In this document: positions 13,920-27,572 of the stretch, one piece after another
How positions within the stretch are numbered: the stretch's first letter is position 1
How the letters are laid out: each line of letters begins with the position of its first letter
From: Lottia gigantea
Taxonomy: Eukaryota; Mollusca; Gastropoda; Lottiidae
Direction: 5' to 3'
DNA: 64,000 bases
Assembly: GCF_000327385.1 (NCBI RefSeq)
Contig: NW_008707688.1
Coordinates: forward strand, 333,980-397,979
Position numbers and translations under genes: made by a program
Notes under the pieces: generated by a model
What the model was told of the DNA's origin: nothing
Databases searched by the model: none
The model's input: the letters and a program-made list of their open reading frames with translations, nothing else

Positions 13920-16900
13920 ATTTTTTCTTATTTTTGTCTAGAGATCATTTGATTGACATACAAATCTTTACCTTATATCTCCAGGTCTGAATTTTAATCA
14001 CATTTGTCTAAAAAAAAAATAAGACTATACATAGTAAGTCATGTGACTGAAAAGTGAAGTCTGTTAACAAACAAACATAACTAATGGAAGACATGACCAC
14101 AACGTTGGTTTCAATTTGCTTCCGTTTTCCAGTGAAGACGATAATATTGATTTTAACATAAAAACAAGTCAATTTCTCTCTCTAACAAACATAATTCAAT
14201 CAAAATAATTCTATATTTTCTTTTTCTATCTTCAAATTTCAAGGGAATAACAGGTCATCAATCTTTTATAAACTTGTCAAATAAATTTCAGAATGCACTA
14301 TACCATAGCTTAAAATCAATCAGTCATAATCATTCCGTTTCATTGTAAAGAAACTGAAAGTCAAATTTTGATTCTGAAAAGTGATTGGGGTCGTAAAAAT
14401 TGAGCCCCATTTCTACAATTGCCCTTTTCTCATAATTGGCACTTTTATTTTACCAAAAGAAGCACAAAAATAGATGTATGTGATTTTGGTTCAAATGAAA
14501 TTTTGCAGTATTAAAGTTTTGTATATCTTATTAAGTTAACTGACAAATCTTGCAGAAATAACAACAGGCTAAATTTCCATGGTACTTTTCATTTCATTGT
14601 TAGAAAACTTAAAGTTAGAATTTGATTCTGAAAGGTGATACAGGCAGCTGAAATAGAGGTTTATCAACTGAAATTGAAACAACTATATACATTGAAAAAT
14701 CTCTACAAATTATAATGATCATCAAATTTCCCCTAGTTTGTTTGAATTTGATTACATTTCAAGTTGTTTTAGGGCACTGTTTTATTATCAAATATTTATA
14801 GAATAGTATATATATAAAATTAGTCTACGTATTTCACTGCCTACAGAATTGATTTTGAGAAAATTAAACTATTTAGATCGGCAGTAAGCCAAATAAAAAA
14901 TTCATTACCCACCACTGAAGGCATAATAGAAGATATTAACACTTATTTTTTCTCAACAATTTGTAATCTTTAGTTTATTCAGGGTGGAGGTGTCAGACAT
15001 GTTAACTATTTTATTCTTTGTAATCTAACACATATAATCGATAAATTTCAACGAACAACAATCACATCTTTGGTACATGCCTTCACAAAACAACATTGTC
15101 CATGATATGAAGAAATCGAATGTCAAAATGTCCTTCAGACAAATTTTCCAGACCTCTTTCCTGGAACTTCTTTTGTTTAAAAATTCTCCTTGGCCAAAAA
15201 AAAAAAAACAACACAATTGTTTCTGATTGACTATGCTGCTGACCTATGTATGGATAACTAACAATTCTCATCAGGAGAGATTTAACCATGAAACAATGGC
15301 CATGAAGCAAAAACTACAGTGGAATAGTGAGGATTTCATAGACAAGCATCCCTTTGGATTTAAAATGATTTTTGACGTGAAAGTAGAATTTTTCATTTCT
15401 ATGACCCAAGAGGGGCACCGCTTAATACGCCTCTGAAAAACAGTAAAAGTTTCTGCTTTAAAGATTCAATGAATCTTACTGTAATAGTCTATCTATCTTT
15501 AATTCAGATCACAACTTTCAAGTCTAATGAATAGACTATACTAGAATGAATCCTTTTATTGACAGTCTTGGTATTTTTGGATCATAAATCAAGAACTTCT
15601 ATTCTATTTTGAAAAAAAACATGTATTTTTTATATTCTATTATAATTGAAGTATTTTAAGCCATGTCTATAAATACTTAAAATAGAACTTTAAAGCTGCT
15701 CTCACAAAAAACAATTCAACTCAGGCTCTACTGGGACGACATTGGCAGCCAAATCAAGATGACTTACCATGGGATAATGGCCATTTTACTTTATGATACA
15801 TTTTGGATATTTACACCACAGACAAGGTACAAAAAACTGGCAAATGCTTCACTTTTGAAAGAACACCACAAAGAAATGTCTGTTTTTTTTCATTGATTTA
15901 TTTTAAGTCCATCTAAACCAACCTTTGCCTAATTTAAACTCGGATCATGCTGCAGCCTGGATTAATGACTAATCTGTTGAAATTTTCTTAAAATTTGAAG
16001 GTGTTGAGGAAGTATGGGATTTGTTTGTAAACTATAAATGCAAAAGCTTACATGTTATCAAAATGTTAAAGGTGTACTTTTGATAAGAAAATACCAACTC
16101 AGATGTAGGAAATTCTTTGCCTTCATTCTTTGCAATTTCATGTCAAAAAAATGTTCTTTGTGGTTCAGAGTTGTTGGTTTGAGCAATGGAAATTTCTCCT
16201 TCAATTCTAAACCCTAATTCAATAATAAAAAAATATCAATATCAGAGTCATCAGACATTCTTAAAAAAACAGTTTTGATCCAGGCCTGAAGATGTGATTT
16301 CAATATTTATGGTCTATCAGATCTGTCTGTCATATTGTTCTCTATATCTAACTCTCCTATATCATATACTTAACATGCTGCTTTAAGGAATTTGTCTGAG
16401 GATGAAAATGGATTTTTCTCACTTGATTAAAATGATTTGCCTGGTTAAGTTTTACATTTCTTCATCCTCTCATTTGACTTATTGCTATACTTCTTTATTA
16501 TTTGTACCTAATTGACTTTGTTCTAACTAACCCCGCTAATGACTTTCATAAAAAGTGTAACTAAGGATTAAGGTTACTCCAAATTGAGTACATGGTCGAG
16601 ATTTTGAAAAAAAAAATTTAAATCTTCACTTTCAGAATTTTCAAAATTTTAATAGGTTTGTCATTAAATGATGAGAAAGGTTGACAGATGTCAAAGGCAC
16701 CGGCTCTGGCATACATCAATACTTAATAGTACCGATAGTACTTGCAAAATATTTTACGTCCCTAATAGAAGTGCACAAAAATCACCATGATAGGATTCAT
16801 GATGTAACTAAGGAGGGATTATAAGACAAGAAAATAATGTGAATAGAAATGATAAGCAGACGACACTTGGATTAGTGTAGAATATTCCACATCAGTTTAT

Positions 16901-17477
16901 ATGTTGATCTATTCAAGAAATCTACTTCTTATGGTAATTTCCTACAGTGTTCCTAGACATTGATATTGCTTGCTCTTTTATTGTTCAGTACAACTGATTG
17001 GAAATTCCTGGAAGTCCAAATTCCATTGAAACCTATGCACTATTTTATGTCAAGCAAATTGAGAGCATTTTTGAAATACTGTTGATGTTATGGATAAGAT
17101 TCATTTGAATCAGGATGACCTTCACAGGGTCAAATTCTTCACTTTTATTCTTACTGTACATAATCACCAAGCAATTTGCTGCAACAATATATACATACCA
17201 GTAATATTCATTGTTCACTTCCACATATAAGACTAGAACAGGAGAATGTTACATAATTTTAATTGTTCATCTCCACATATGGCAATGGCTACATGTGCTC
17301 ATTGTTATGAAGCTAAAAACTTGATAATGTTTTGATACTCATTTATTTGTAATAAATAACACTGTTATTTGATAGCTACTCATGTTAAATTATTCTGTTC
17401 ATGTGGTGTATTATTTGCCAGTAATATCTGACTAGTGTTTTGTTAGTCAGAATCAGAAATAATCAATTAGGTCTTAC

Positions 17478-19944
17478 CTGAGCTCCTGGACGTAATTTAA
17501 CCATTTGTTTTTCCATCTGTAATCTTTCTTTTGCTGCCTGTTTGATAATATTAACCAACTCCTCTTTTTCTTCATAAACTTCCACATTCTAAACATATAA
17601 CAAATACATTTAAATAATGGAACACAATTTAATCATATACTACTCCTGAGTTTTATTACACAACTTTTCAATAATTTACATTATCATCATCAGATGAAAA
17701 GCTTTAAGTCAAAAGGGTCACAAGTCAGTTTTAAAGTCTAACCTTTGTGGTTGGTCAAAAATTATTCTCAAATAATTCGATTCCTTCAATTTTTGGAGGA
17801 CATAATGAAAATTGGAAATTTAGAAGATTCATTCTACCTATAAAAATATAACTTAACCTTTGACCTTAAATTTTGAAGTTGTACTTACTTGAGGAGTACC
17901 ATATTCACCATTACTAATTTGGTCAGCCAGTTCATGACATTTTCTCCGTAAATTTTCCAATTCTCTGTCTTTAGCCAACATAGATTTAGCATGTTCAGCC
18001 AAATCCTTCGCTCGTTGTCGAGCAAACATTTTCTTAACGTGTTCTCCATCTTTACTACTATCTTCTTTCGATTTCTGAAATCAAAATAACAGATCCATTG
18101 TCAGTTGTTATCCAAAATCTTCAATCTTCATGCTAACACAAAATCTCTAGTTTCAGAGGCAAAAAATAACTGCCATAACCATATTTCAGAAAGATAACTT
18201 TTCTTAATAAGGTGTAAGATTTTGGAGATGACCTCAGAAAATTGACAAACTTAAGAGGATACACAAGACCAAGTACAGTAAAACAAATTCAAAGCAGAAT
18301 GCTTGACACAGCATCCCATCAGAGTCTTGTTTCATGCAGAATTGGACATGACTTAAAACAGGCAGTATTGAATTATCTCCCTTTAAGACATATTTCTATA
18401 TTAGTAATTTATATACCTTAATATTTTCCTGCTGTAAACTCTTTGCCTTCTCTTCCAACCGTCTAGCAATGGATGCTAATTCTGCATTTCTTTTCTTTAA
18501 TGCTTTAATCTTTTCTTCCAGTGGTTTTTGTTCATCGTGTTTCTGCTTCTGAAATGATAGATGAAAATTCTAGAATCTGTTCAACAGTAAAATCTGATTT
18601 TGAAAAGGTTATTACAAAGATATAGAATAAAAGATGTCATAAAATTGTTTGCCCCTTTGATATTTAACAGAGACGACTATTTAATGTCATTTGTGATGAT
18701 TTGTAATGTGTAACTGTCTTTTAAGTACAGTCTCTTTTTGCTGCACACACTTCCACCGATAATGAAACTGTTAAAATGTGAGACTTATAAGAAATAACAT
18801 CTATAATAAGTATACAGTCCAAGTAATTTGAAGAATTTCATTTAGCATTTTATGCTAATTTGGCGTCCATTCTCCTTATTCAGTAGACAGTTTTAATCAA
18901 TTTGAAGTGCTGAATAACTTTAATTATTGAACAGTGTATTTAGATTATATTACTGGAAACTAAATCTATAGTTTAACACATCTGTACATCAACAATGAAA
19001 TGGATGCTAGTTTTACGTCCTACTTATCTGCATCTAATTGGGCTAATGAATTTGAGGGAAATTTGAGGGATAATGGCATTAGCCTATTCTTTTTTCATGA
19101 CAGCCCCTTCAACCTGCGTCACTCAAAAATCTGTAGGTATTATCTTGACATATGCCAGGATTGAACCTGGTCCCTTCAAATTAGCATGCAAGTGTCTAAC
19201 TCACTGAGTCACCGCTCATTTGCAAGTAAGTACAAATGAGTGCATATTTGATAGTAATTCTAGTCATAGTAATAATGACTACATCAATAAATATGTACTG
19301 CCTATAGCAATAATAATATAATGATATGAATTAAGTAATTTGTTGATATATGTATGAACAAGACTTGTTATTTCATAGTTGATATCAAATTTACTGAGGA
19401 AGAGCAAAGTTTCACTTCGCTGGACTAATGAACATCTTGCGAGCTTTTGAATACACAGAGCCCAAGGTTACCATGTTTTTCAATGAGGATAAGAAAGCAT
19501 TGCCTTTGTAATACCTTATATTCTACTTCCTTACAATTATCATCGTCCATCAAAAGAGTAAAATAATATTTTCTCACACACAATTAGGTTATGTTCTCGT
19601 TAATCACTGATACACCTAGAGAATATTAAACTAGTCCAAGATTGTGGCAATATCGCGTCCCTATCACCTTCACAAGTCAATTCTGAATATGTAGTAACAA
19701 GGGTAATGACAATATACCTCCATATTATATATAGTGTGGGTAATTCTTTTAATTAATTTTTAAAAAATAAACCGGAAGCATGTTTAAAAAATATAATTTA
19801 ATGAAATCAAATGCAATAACTTACAAGTGTTTCATTTTCTGTTCTTATAGTAGATAATCGTCTTTCTAATCGTTGTAGCTGTGTTTGTAATTCGTTAATC
19901 TTCTTCTGTAATGTTCTTTCTTTCTCCCTTTCATCTCGTTTTGT
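17478..19944 (-). CDS. Shared coiled-coil exons of a RIM-binding-protein-like gene (partial)
   Basis: Four exons read on the minus strand: 19,944-19,825, 18,548-18,417, 18,074-17,889 and 17,588-17,478. Each has an AG acceptor and a GTAAG or GTATA donor, and all junctions are phase 0, so any of them could be skipped without a frame change. Together they encode about 183 residues of charged, heptad-rich coiled coil (for example ELQTQLQRLERRLSTIR, NAELASIARRLEEKAKSLQQ, KDLAEHAKSMLAKDRELENL). From memory, the second and third segments resemble the N-terminal coiled coil of invertebrate RIM-binding proteins (RIMBP/TSPOAP1), active-zone scaffolds that link calcium channels to RIM through SH3 and FN3 domains. 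No SH3 or FN3 exon is visible, so the 3' end of the gene must lie left of the window or behind a very long intron. The exon calls are firm; the family name is tentative, and another long coiled-coil scaffold is possible. Confidence 0.7.
19005..19216 (-). mobile_element. tRNA-derived SINE, near full length
   Basis: On the minus strand the element begins AGCGGTGACTCAGTGAG, a tRNA-like A box, followed about 40 bases later by a B box GGTTCAATCC (plus 19,158-19,167). The tRNA-like head continues into a body (GCAGGTTGAAGGGGCTGTCA, then GAATAGGCTAATGCCATTAT) ending near GGACGTAAAACTA. The body is shared with the copies at 1,499, 5,218 and 20,188. Confidence 0.75.
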
Positions 19945-20187
19945 CTGAAAAAATAAATAGAATGAACTTAATATATATATTATCAAAATGCTAAAAAATA
20001 ATTGCAACAAATATAACTTGGTTAATTAAAATTCATAAATTCAATTCAAAGACAAAACTAAATTTTCATCACACAATCACTTCTTATTGTTAAAAATCCA
20101 GATCCAAATTTTGGAACTGTAGTTGGCAACTGAATGCATTTTCACATAGTCAGGTTGCTTTCATTAATCAAAATGAACTGAATGGAG

Positions 20188-20345
20188 TTTTACTTTTCTA
20201 CACTATGCGGGCTAATGAAGACAGGTAACGCTATGCAGGGTGCTTTGAGGGAAATTTTGCCAGGACAGTGGCATTAGCCTACTAGTTTTCAATTTCCAAC
20301 TGTCGAGGGAACTTTAACATGCACAGTCTGTAGCACACAGGGTTC
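20188..20345 (-). mobile_element. SINE fragment of the same family
   Basis: Plus-strand GCGGGCTAATGAAGACAGGT, GGGTGCTTTGAGGGAAATTT, GGACAGTGGCATTAGCCTAC and CCAACTGTCGAGGGAACTTT match the body of the 1,499 and 19,005 copies. It is the best-kept copy of this 3' section and lies 240 bp upstream of the first shared exon. Confidence 0.65.
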
Positions 20346-21750
20346 ATTATTTAACATCATAGGCTTTTGGCACAAAAGGAAAAATGATAACGTTATATAC
20401 AGTAGAGATAAAGAGAAAAAAAATTTTCTAGATAATGAGAGATCAACAGAACATGTCTAATTGTTCGAATAAAGACTTTTTTTTAAACCTACAGCAAAAC
20501 AGAAATGCAGATAAGATTTTCTTTTTAATTGAAGCATGCAAGAGCAAGTACAATCTAACAAAAAAATACTAAACATTAACAATGTACAACAATTAAAAGC
20601 ATTTACTATACTATTTTATTGTTTAATAAATCTATATAAAAATATCTGGCAGCAATTTTAACTCTTGACAGAACAATAGGATGTCACTATAGGTTTATAA
20701 AGTTCTAATAATTCTCAACTTTCCACATGAATTCTTCTCGAATGAAAATTAAGCTAAGTTAATCACTCGATAAAGTATTCAATGTTTGAAATCAGAAAAT
20801 GAGATTATGTCTGCAGATATGTACATGACTTGCCGACAAATGCAAGCAGAAGACATGCAAAAAGTTTCAGTAATGCAAGAATCAACAAAAATGTAGCCTA
20901 CCATTAAAATTTAGGAATAAACAACCAAGGGAAAGCAGAATTCTATCAGGAAGTCCTAAGCAAATTACCTTTTTCAAGATCATGGTGAAACAGCAAAACA
21001 AGTTAAACTACTAAGACTATACAAGGAGAAAATAAACCATGCTATTTTTCTACCTGACTCTATTAAAGATGTCATGAATTCCTAAAGGTGACTTCAAAGG
21101 AAAAGAATGATTTGAATAAACATGACAACACTTGTGTTGTTTTTAAAGTTTAATTTTTTCAAATTGTGACTTAATCATCATATTTGTTGACATTTTGAAT
21201 ATAATAATATCTCACAATAAAGTATGTAAATATGAAGAAATGTCAGAAAACATTGATGTTGTTTAAAACAAGTTTATTGTCCGCTTGCTGAAAGGAGATG
21301 TTAAAATGTTATGATTTCATTTTCATCTGACAATTTCTAAACTGAAAATGAATACCATGGATCCTCTTTATATTATCGGGACTTTCAGAGCTTTGTTGAG
21401 AGATTGGTCAACTGTTGCTCCAGTAGGTGTTGAACCAGATTTGTTCCATATTTTTTCTCTAGGGCAAGATTACAATTGATCATGTAAACTAGCCAAAAGG
21501 AAAAAAAGCTGTCCAGGAAATGAAATAACCTCCCTTCCTTTCCAAGACCAAAATGCCAAACCAAACTAACCTTCCCCATAGATTCCATGAGAATTCAAGA
21601 TCTCCAAGACAATTCATGTGACCTATATGAACTGCAAATCTATTCTAAGACCCATTGTCACAAAAACATTATCAAAATAAATATTATAATCAAACAAAAT
21701 TGGTAATTTTTTCAAGAAAATTTTCAGAGAATAGAAATAGCATTTCATAC

Positions 21751-21789
21751 CTCATCATCAGTTTCTTCATTTTCCTCCATAATGTTCAT
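21751..21789 (-). CDS. Candidate alternative first exon F (13 aa)
   Basis: A very short frame, ATG at 21,789, encodes MNIMEENEETDDE and ends GAG|GTATGAA, phase 0. An in-frame TAA lies nine bases before the ATG. If the upstream TTAG were an acceptor, the frame would stop at once, so only a first-exon reading is open. It is the closest candidate start to the shared exons (19,944) and would give the shortest isoform, with an acidic cap on the coiled coil. The frame is too short for coding bias to help; the support is the donor and the shared phase. Confidence 0.4.
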
Positions 21790-23109
21790 ATACAGATCTT
21801 ACTAATAAAATACCGGTACTAAACTAACAACATTAGTCAAGTTAGTATGGTGTACCAGTATTTTAGTCACATAAAAATCAAAATATATATCCTTTAACAT
21901 CCATCAACAATGAGATTAACATTTCTTGTGTAAATGCAGCATGAATCACACATTTTTCGTAACTTCTCATTTTTTTTTTCACATAATACAATTTTCCTTA
22001 CAAATTTCCAAACAACAGAATGACAAGAAAAACAAAAATCATGTTTAAGTAAAATCAGTTTTTTTTTATCTACACATGTCATTCTCTTACAGTTTGTTTA
22101 TATAGGCACAGCTTTATGCATCAATTTCTATTGGTGAAAGTTTCATACGTTTTGACATGTTTCCCTCATAGGCACAGAATGAAACTTAGTCTGCTTTGGT
22201 GTTTCGTACATCAGCATCAACATCTTCAAAATATGCTTCAAAGAATTAAAGTTTAAGAGAAACTGAAAATAAACGTTCCATCACACAATCCTATGATGCT
22301 TCTCCATAATCAAATAAACAGTATTCCTTGTCAAAGCTTGAACAGCAATGTGTTTTGTCAAGAACAAAGATAACACACAAGCTATTCAACTATAAACAAC
22401 AACAAGTCACCATCAACAATTACTATACATGTAAGTAAATGATATGTATATCATGATGTCTTATCTGAATATAACCTTTGAGAGACCTACATCTTATCAT
22501 CCTAATGGTTTCTAATATATAATATTTACTTTTATTATTACATTATCAGTTACTAACTTTAAAGGATATGAAATTAATCAGATGTTTGGGTCCAATTTCT
22601 CTGTACCTGGGTGGAACATGAAAAGGATTGCAGGGAAAAGAGAAAATCACGATGTGGTAAGGATTTTTAAGGGTAGGGAGATAATGCAATCGTTCAAGCA
22701 TCCTGAAAGGGATAAAAGAATGAAAAAGTTTGAAACTCCTGTTCTAAATCCTTTTGAAACTGTCCATAACATGCTGTACTATTTGCACCCATAACTTTCA
22801 GCTGAGGAAGACACACCTACTTTTCTTGTGGTAGTCTCATGAAATCAATTCAGCTCAATTACGGTATAAATTACAGCTGCATTAAATTGAAATGAGATTA
22901 GTTAAGATAGTAGGAAATCACCTGGTAAGTTTAAAGTTTTTTTACTCATTTGTAACAATTTAATATAAGTCTGACTAACAGCTGGTCTAATATCTCAACT
23001 AGGTCAAAGTGTGGACTAGGTATTGTATATTACTATATAAATCAATATTGTGCTTTTCTGCTTTAATTAAGACCACCTGATAAAAATAGATGTTGAAATT
23101 TAATAAATC

Positions 23110-23277
23110 TTAACCTGATAAGGTGATATGAAAATCAAAATGATATCAAATGAAGATGATACCAAATTTATGATGATGTTAAAATGATGATATCAAAATG
23201 ATGATATCAAAATTAAGACGATATCAAAATTATAAGATGATATCAAAATTAAGATGATATCAAAATCAAGATCATAC
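23110..23277. repeat. Short GATGATATCAAAAT minisatellite
   Basis: About ten imperfect copies of a 14-20 base unit containing GATATCAAAA, within an intron of the coiled-coil gene, between first exons E and F and close to F. Confidence 0.7.
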
Positions 23278-25270
23278 CATGCATATGTGTTTTTCGTGTT
23301 TGAAATCTTTGACCAGTTCGAATGACCATTGTCAAAATAAGCATTTAAAGCATTCCTTTTCCAGATCTTCAGAAAATTGTCATTTTGAATCTTTTAACAA
23401 GCTATTTAACTCTCTAGATTTGAGACTAGACCTAATTGTGTACTGTGCAGTTCTTTTCTTTTTTGACACATTACTGACCCTTTCCTAATATTTTCAATTG
23501 GACATTTAGGGCAGACAAACAGACATGTCTAACAGATATAGCTATATCAAAAGCCACTGTCTCTAAGCCACTGATTGAGCAAATAAGCTATAGCTAGATC
23601 AGTTTAAGAAACTTTTATCACAGTGGGGTATTATTATTCAGACCAGTTCAACATATTGAAATTAGTTTTAATGCTCTTCATTCAACCACATCGATTATCA
23701 TCAACATACTATTATTTATCATCAAACACATTTCAATACTTCAATATTTTATCATTATTTTATATCTTCACTATCTAATGGCCACCACAAGACAATTTTA
23801 TTTACTTATTTACTGAAACTGGTCTGGGCTATCATTGAAGGTGACAGACCATAAACTCAAGGAAAGGAGAACAAAGTAAGAGAGAAAGGTCATTTTTCTG
23901 AAGATGGAGATAGGATAATCAGATGAGATTTCAACATTCTGAATAAAACTGAATTCTATTTAAGACATAAGCAAAACAAATGCCAAGGTTTAGCTGTCTG
24001 TTCTGGAACATGTTGAAATAGCCCATGTCTTTAGACAAATGTTTTCATGAACATAATAAAAGCACAGTACACACACAACTGTATATTTACTGTTATATTT
24101 GCAACTGTGGTGCATGCCTGTATGGAGTCCATAGATCTCAATAGAAAGGTCTAGAGAGTAACAGCTGAGGCAGAGCCTTATGTGTACATGATACGATTTG
24201 TCAAGGTCTTAGTTTGTAATTTCATAAAAGTTTTTCTTGTATTCTTTCACGATTGCCAGCTTAGTAAATATTCTAGTAGCTGTAAGATTGCAAATTGTGG
24301 CAGTCCAGTTTGACCAACCCTTATAGGCCGAGCAAAGACATGCCTAATCTTGGTCTGAAAACTGACTCATGCAAGATTATGACATATATAGACAGTTATT
24401 TACTAGATATCGGCCCTCCTTGTTATATACTCATTTAATCATAATTCATTATAAGTCCATTTTTTTTTACTACAATATGCAACTAAGAGTGTATTGTTTT
24501 CATATAATGTCAAATTTTAAACTTTAGAATGAAGCATTTTAGAAATAATGGGAATTCACTTTTTTAAATTTCTAAATACCAGTGGATTTTACAAATTTTC
24601 AAAATGCCACAGGTATTAAGCTATCTCATTAGTAACATTGAAGGACAGGAAAAACAAGTAACATTTTAATATAGTGTACATATAAAAACTATAACACGTG
24701 TTTGCCAAACCATAAAAATTTGACCCTAATTGCAACAAACTCACCAAAATATTAACAAACCTTCTTACACAACCTTCACATCAAAATATGAGTAGATATT
24801 TAAAATTTTCCATGGTAAATTCAAGGTTAAGAGATAAAAGTTTATGTATGAAATGTATCCATGGAAGACATTCTTGAATATAACTTCCTATGAAGCATGG
24901 CAAGCAGACAAAATAAACTCTTATGAATAATCCTGACTTCGTTTGAGAGATGATTTGACAATACATCAATGAAATGTCAAAAGACAAACAATCAAATCCA
25001 CAATTTGTAAACTAATTGTGTTCTAAACCCCCTAAAATCACGTCAAAATATTCTAATGCCACTACCAGCGCCTCTACTTCCAACTCTTCAACACTTTTCT
25101 CTCAAAAATATATATATGTTGCTGAGGATATCATTTCACTTGACTTATCTAGCAATGTTTAAAATGAAATAGCCATCTTGTTATGATTCTTACAGATAGA
25201 GCAAAAAGCACAACATACAAAACAACACTGACAAAATGACAACGTAGCAGAAATAGTTCTTCAAACTTAC

Positions 25271-25729
25271 CTTAGTTCTAAGATAGGATTTGATTTTAGC
25301 ATTATGTTTAGGTTTGTCCTTACTAATTGAGGTAAAAGTTGAATCCTTAGGACTATCAATATCATCTGGATTAACACTCGGTTTAATATTCTCATGACCA
25401 GCACGAGGACTAGAGCTTATTGGCATCTGCCGTTTCTTACGAGAGGCAGAAAGAGTATCTTGTTGATACCCAGGAGGGCTTATAGATCCAACGCCTAATT
25501 CTACTTCTTTATGTTCCACAAAAACAAACCCTTTATTTGGCAAGGTTTTCGAAAAGGTTCTGTTTAAATGTTTCTGATGTATAGACCCATTGAGATTTGG
25601 CACGGAACCAGAACTTTGTGGATCTGATATGCGTTCTTTGGTTCTCACTGGAGTTCCATTCCTGACTACTTCTCTAGGACTAGGAGTTGCAGGTTTTAGA
25701 TCTGTTTTGACTCTTTGATGCATTTTCAT
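25271..25729 (-). CDS. Alternative first exon E (153 aa, basic and Ser/Pro-rich)
   Basis: The ATG at 25,729 starts MKMHQRVKTDLKPATPSPRE and the 153-residue frame ends AKIKSYLRTK at AAG|GTAAGTTTG, a perfect donor in phase 0. An in-frame TGA occurs about 50 bases upstream. The sequence is basic and rich in Ser, Pro, Lys and Thr. It has several S/T-P sites (ATPSPRE, GTPVRT, ISPPG, SSPRAG, DSPKDS) and a possible basic cluster (SRKKRQ), so it is probably disordered and open to proline-directed phosphorylation. No folded domain is visible. An alternative AG acceptor (GGAAAG|TTATTC) exists 10 bases before the ATG but would be out of phase with the other exons. Confidence 0.65.
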
Positions 25730-27461
25730 GTTGAATAACTTTCCAAAAATCAAAGAATCAGAATTGTCTCTACTCTTTCAAAGACTTTTGCACAACATTT
25801 GAAACAAACATATGTCTTCTTTACTGAAACTTTCAATGTAAAGTTATATTACGAAAGATTGAAAGTATAGCAAAAGACATTTACCACAAGTCCAAATGTT
25901 GCACTATTACATCCAAATAAGGAATTCACTGAGTTAAACTAATATTCTAAGAGAAATTACCATTGTCACACCATTTGAGGATCGATCATTAGAAGGCCAA
26001 ATCTGAAGACATCTGAGCTAAAATCTTAATAATGTCCAACCAAATGGAAAACTGTATGGTTGATGGATTTCTACAGAGTACATTACATCCATTTAAGTGA
26101 TAGATAATGATTAGCTTATTCAAATCACAATACACCGAAAACACACGAAAATATCTCCACTTAGTGATATAATGTCTCCTAATAATACAACCACAACTCA
26201 AAGCAATGTTTATTGGTAGGATGAAAGGGAGAAATTGATTATAATTGGTTGAAAAATCAAGTAGTGACAGGTCTGGATGATTGAACTAACACAATCTTGT
26301 ATGTAATCTTAAACTTAATGAAGCGTGTACGTTATAAACTTGCTGCTGGCTGGAGGGTTAGGGATTATAGGTACACGAGAGATTATCTCAGGATTAATTA
26401 ATTATTACTAGTATTAATCATAATCTAATACTAGGTATATATGAGATAAAGGTCAAGGTAAGCTGTGGTATATAACTATATTATATTGATTATTGACCAT
26501 ATTCCTACCAGCTAGACTTTAAAACATGTTTCATTGTTTATATAATACATACGACCATAAACTACAGGGATATATTGATGTGCCAAACTGTATTATCTTA
26601 CTAGAGAATGTTTTTAGAACAATGTCACCATTGAGAAACAAGAACAGGTTTAAAACTACCAAAAAAACTTTGACACTTTGTCATTTATTACATGTTAATT
26701 CTTTAGCTACTTAAAAAGCCTGGTTTTACCTTCTAAAGAGCTTTTTTGATTTGTTGGATTCTGAAATTCAATTGCCAAATTAAAATCTGAAAAAGTTCTT
26801 AACTTCACAGTTTTGTGTAATTTTGAATTGCATTTGAATTTAAATTGGAAATGAATTTTTGAAAAGTGATACAGATAGCCGAAAATTCAGCTCAAGTTTA
26901 AGCTCCTACCTAAAAATTACAAAAGTAACATTTTTCAAAATGACAAAAGGTATGATAAAGTATGAATGTTATTTGATGGGTTCAGTAATTTATTGATTAG
27001 TGTAAGAAATGACTAAGAATAGTCATGTATCACTATCTGTGGTATAAATATAAATAATTTAATCATCTGTCTTATATACTAAAAAAATATATTCTTACAA
27101 TCAATATCATGTTTTATTTCTTTTCTAGGTCAGAACGTCCGGGATGCCAACAAGGAATAAAAAGATAGAGGAAGTGGAAAATCTCAGCTGAGGGTCAAGG
27201 GAACCACAAGCTCCAAAGTAGGGGTACAGTGGAGATTTGAATATTTTATGATGCTTTAGAAGTCATTTCCTACAGAAATATTTTCATCTCTCAAGCTCAA
27301 TATTGAGTAGTTATAGAAAACATAACTAAAGAAAATATTTGATACTGTAACTAAATTTGAGAGTTTACATAAAAAAAAAACCGCCAAAACCCAGATCAAT
27401 AAAAAGAAAGTCACTGCAAAAAATATTGTCCCTTCACCTTACTTTTCTCAATGTTAATTAC

Positions 27462-27572
27462 CTTTAATTCTGCTTGTTTTAAATAATGAGACAGATAGGC
27501 GGCGGACGGTGTACTTAATCTTTCCTTAATATCCAATCTCGTACCATTTAATCCTGGCTTTAATCCATTCAT
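27462..27572 (-). CDS. Alternative first exon D (37 aa)
   Basis: The ATG at 27,572 opens MNGLKPGLNGTRLDIKER and the frame ends SHYLKQAELK at AAG|GTAATT, phase 0. Upstream, the same frame meets TAG at the end of TTTTAG. That AG could also be an acceptor, which would make this an internal phase-0 exon adding nine codons (CRFGLRDNK) before the Met; the region before it is not pyrimidine-rich, so a first exon is favoured. The last 15 residues look helical and would run directly into the shared coiled coil. The encoded peptide is distinct from the other N-termini. Confidence 0.55.

Larger units (their letters stand above)
76..17477. other. Long stretch with no convincing coding exon
   Basis: Apart from the repeats listed separately, I see no frame with both coding-like composition and splice sites. 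By position it is either intron and downstream part of the coiled-coil gene (which must continue leftward on the minus strand) or intergenic DNA. The 60-85-codon open frames here are A+T-rich and unremarkable. Confidence 0.5.

Noticed and set aside
26735-26770. 32-base exon-like piece on the minus strand between TTTCAG and GTAAAA
   Set aside because: Its length would shift the frame between phase-0 neighbours, and it has no coding character.
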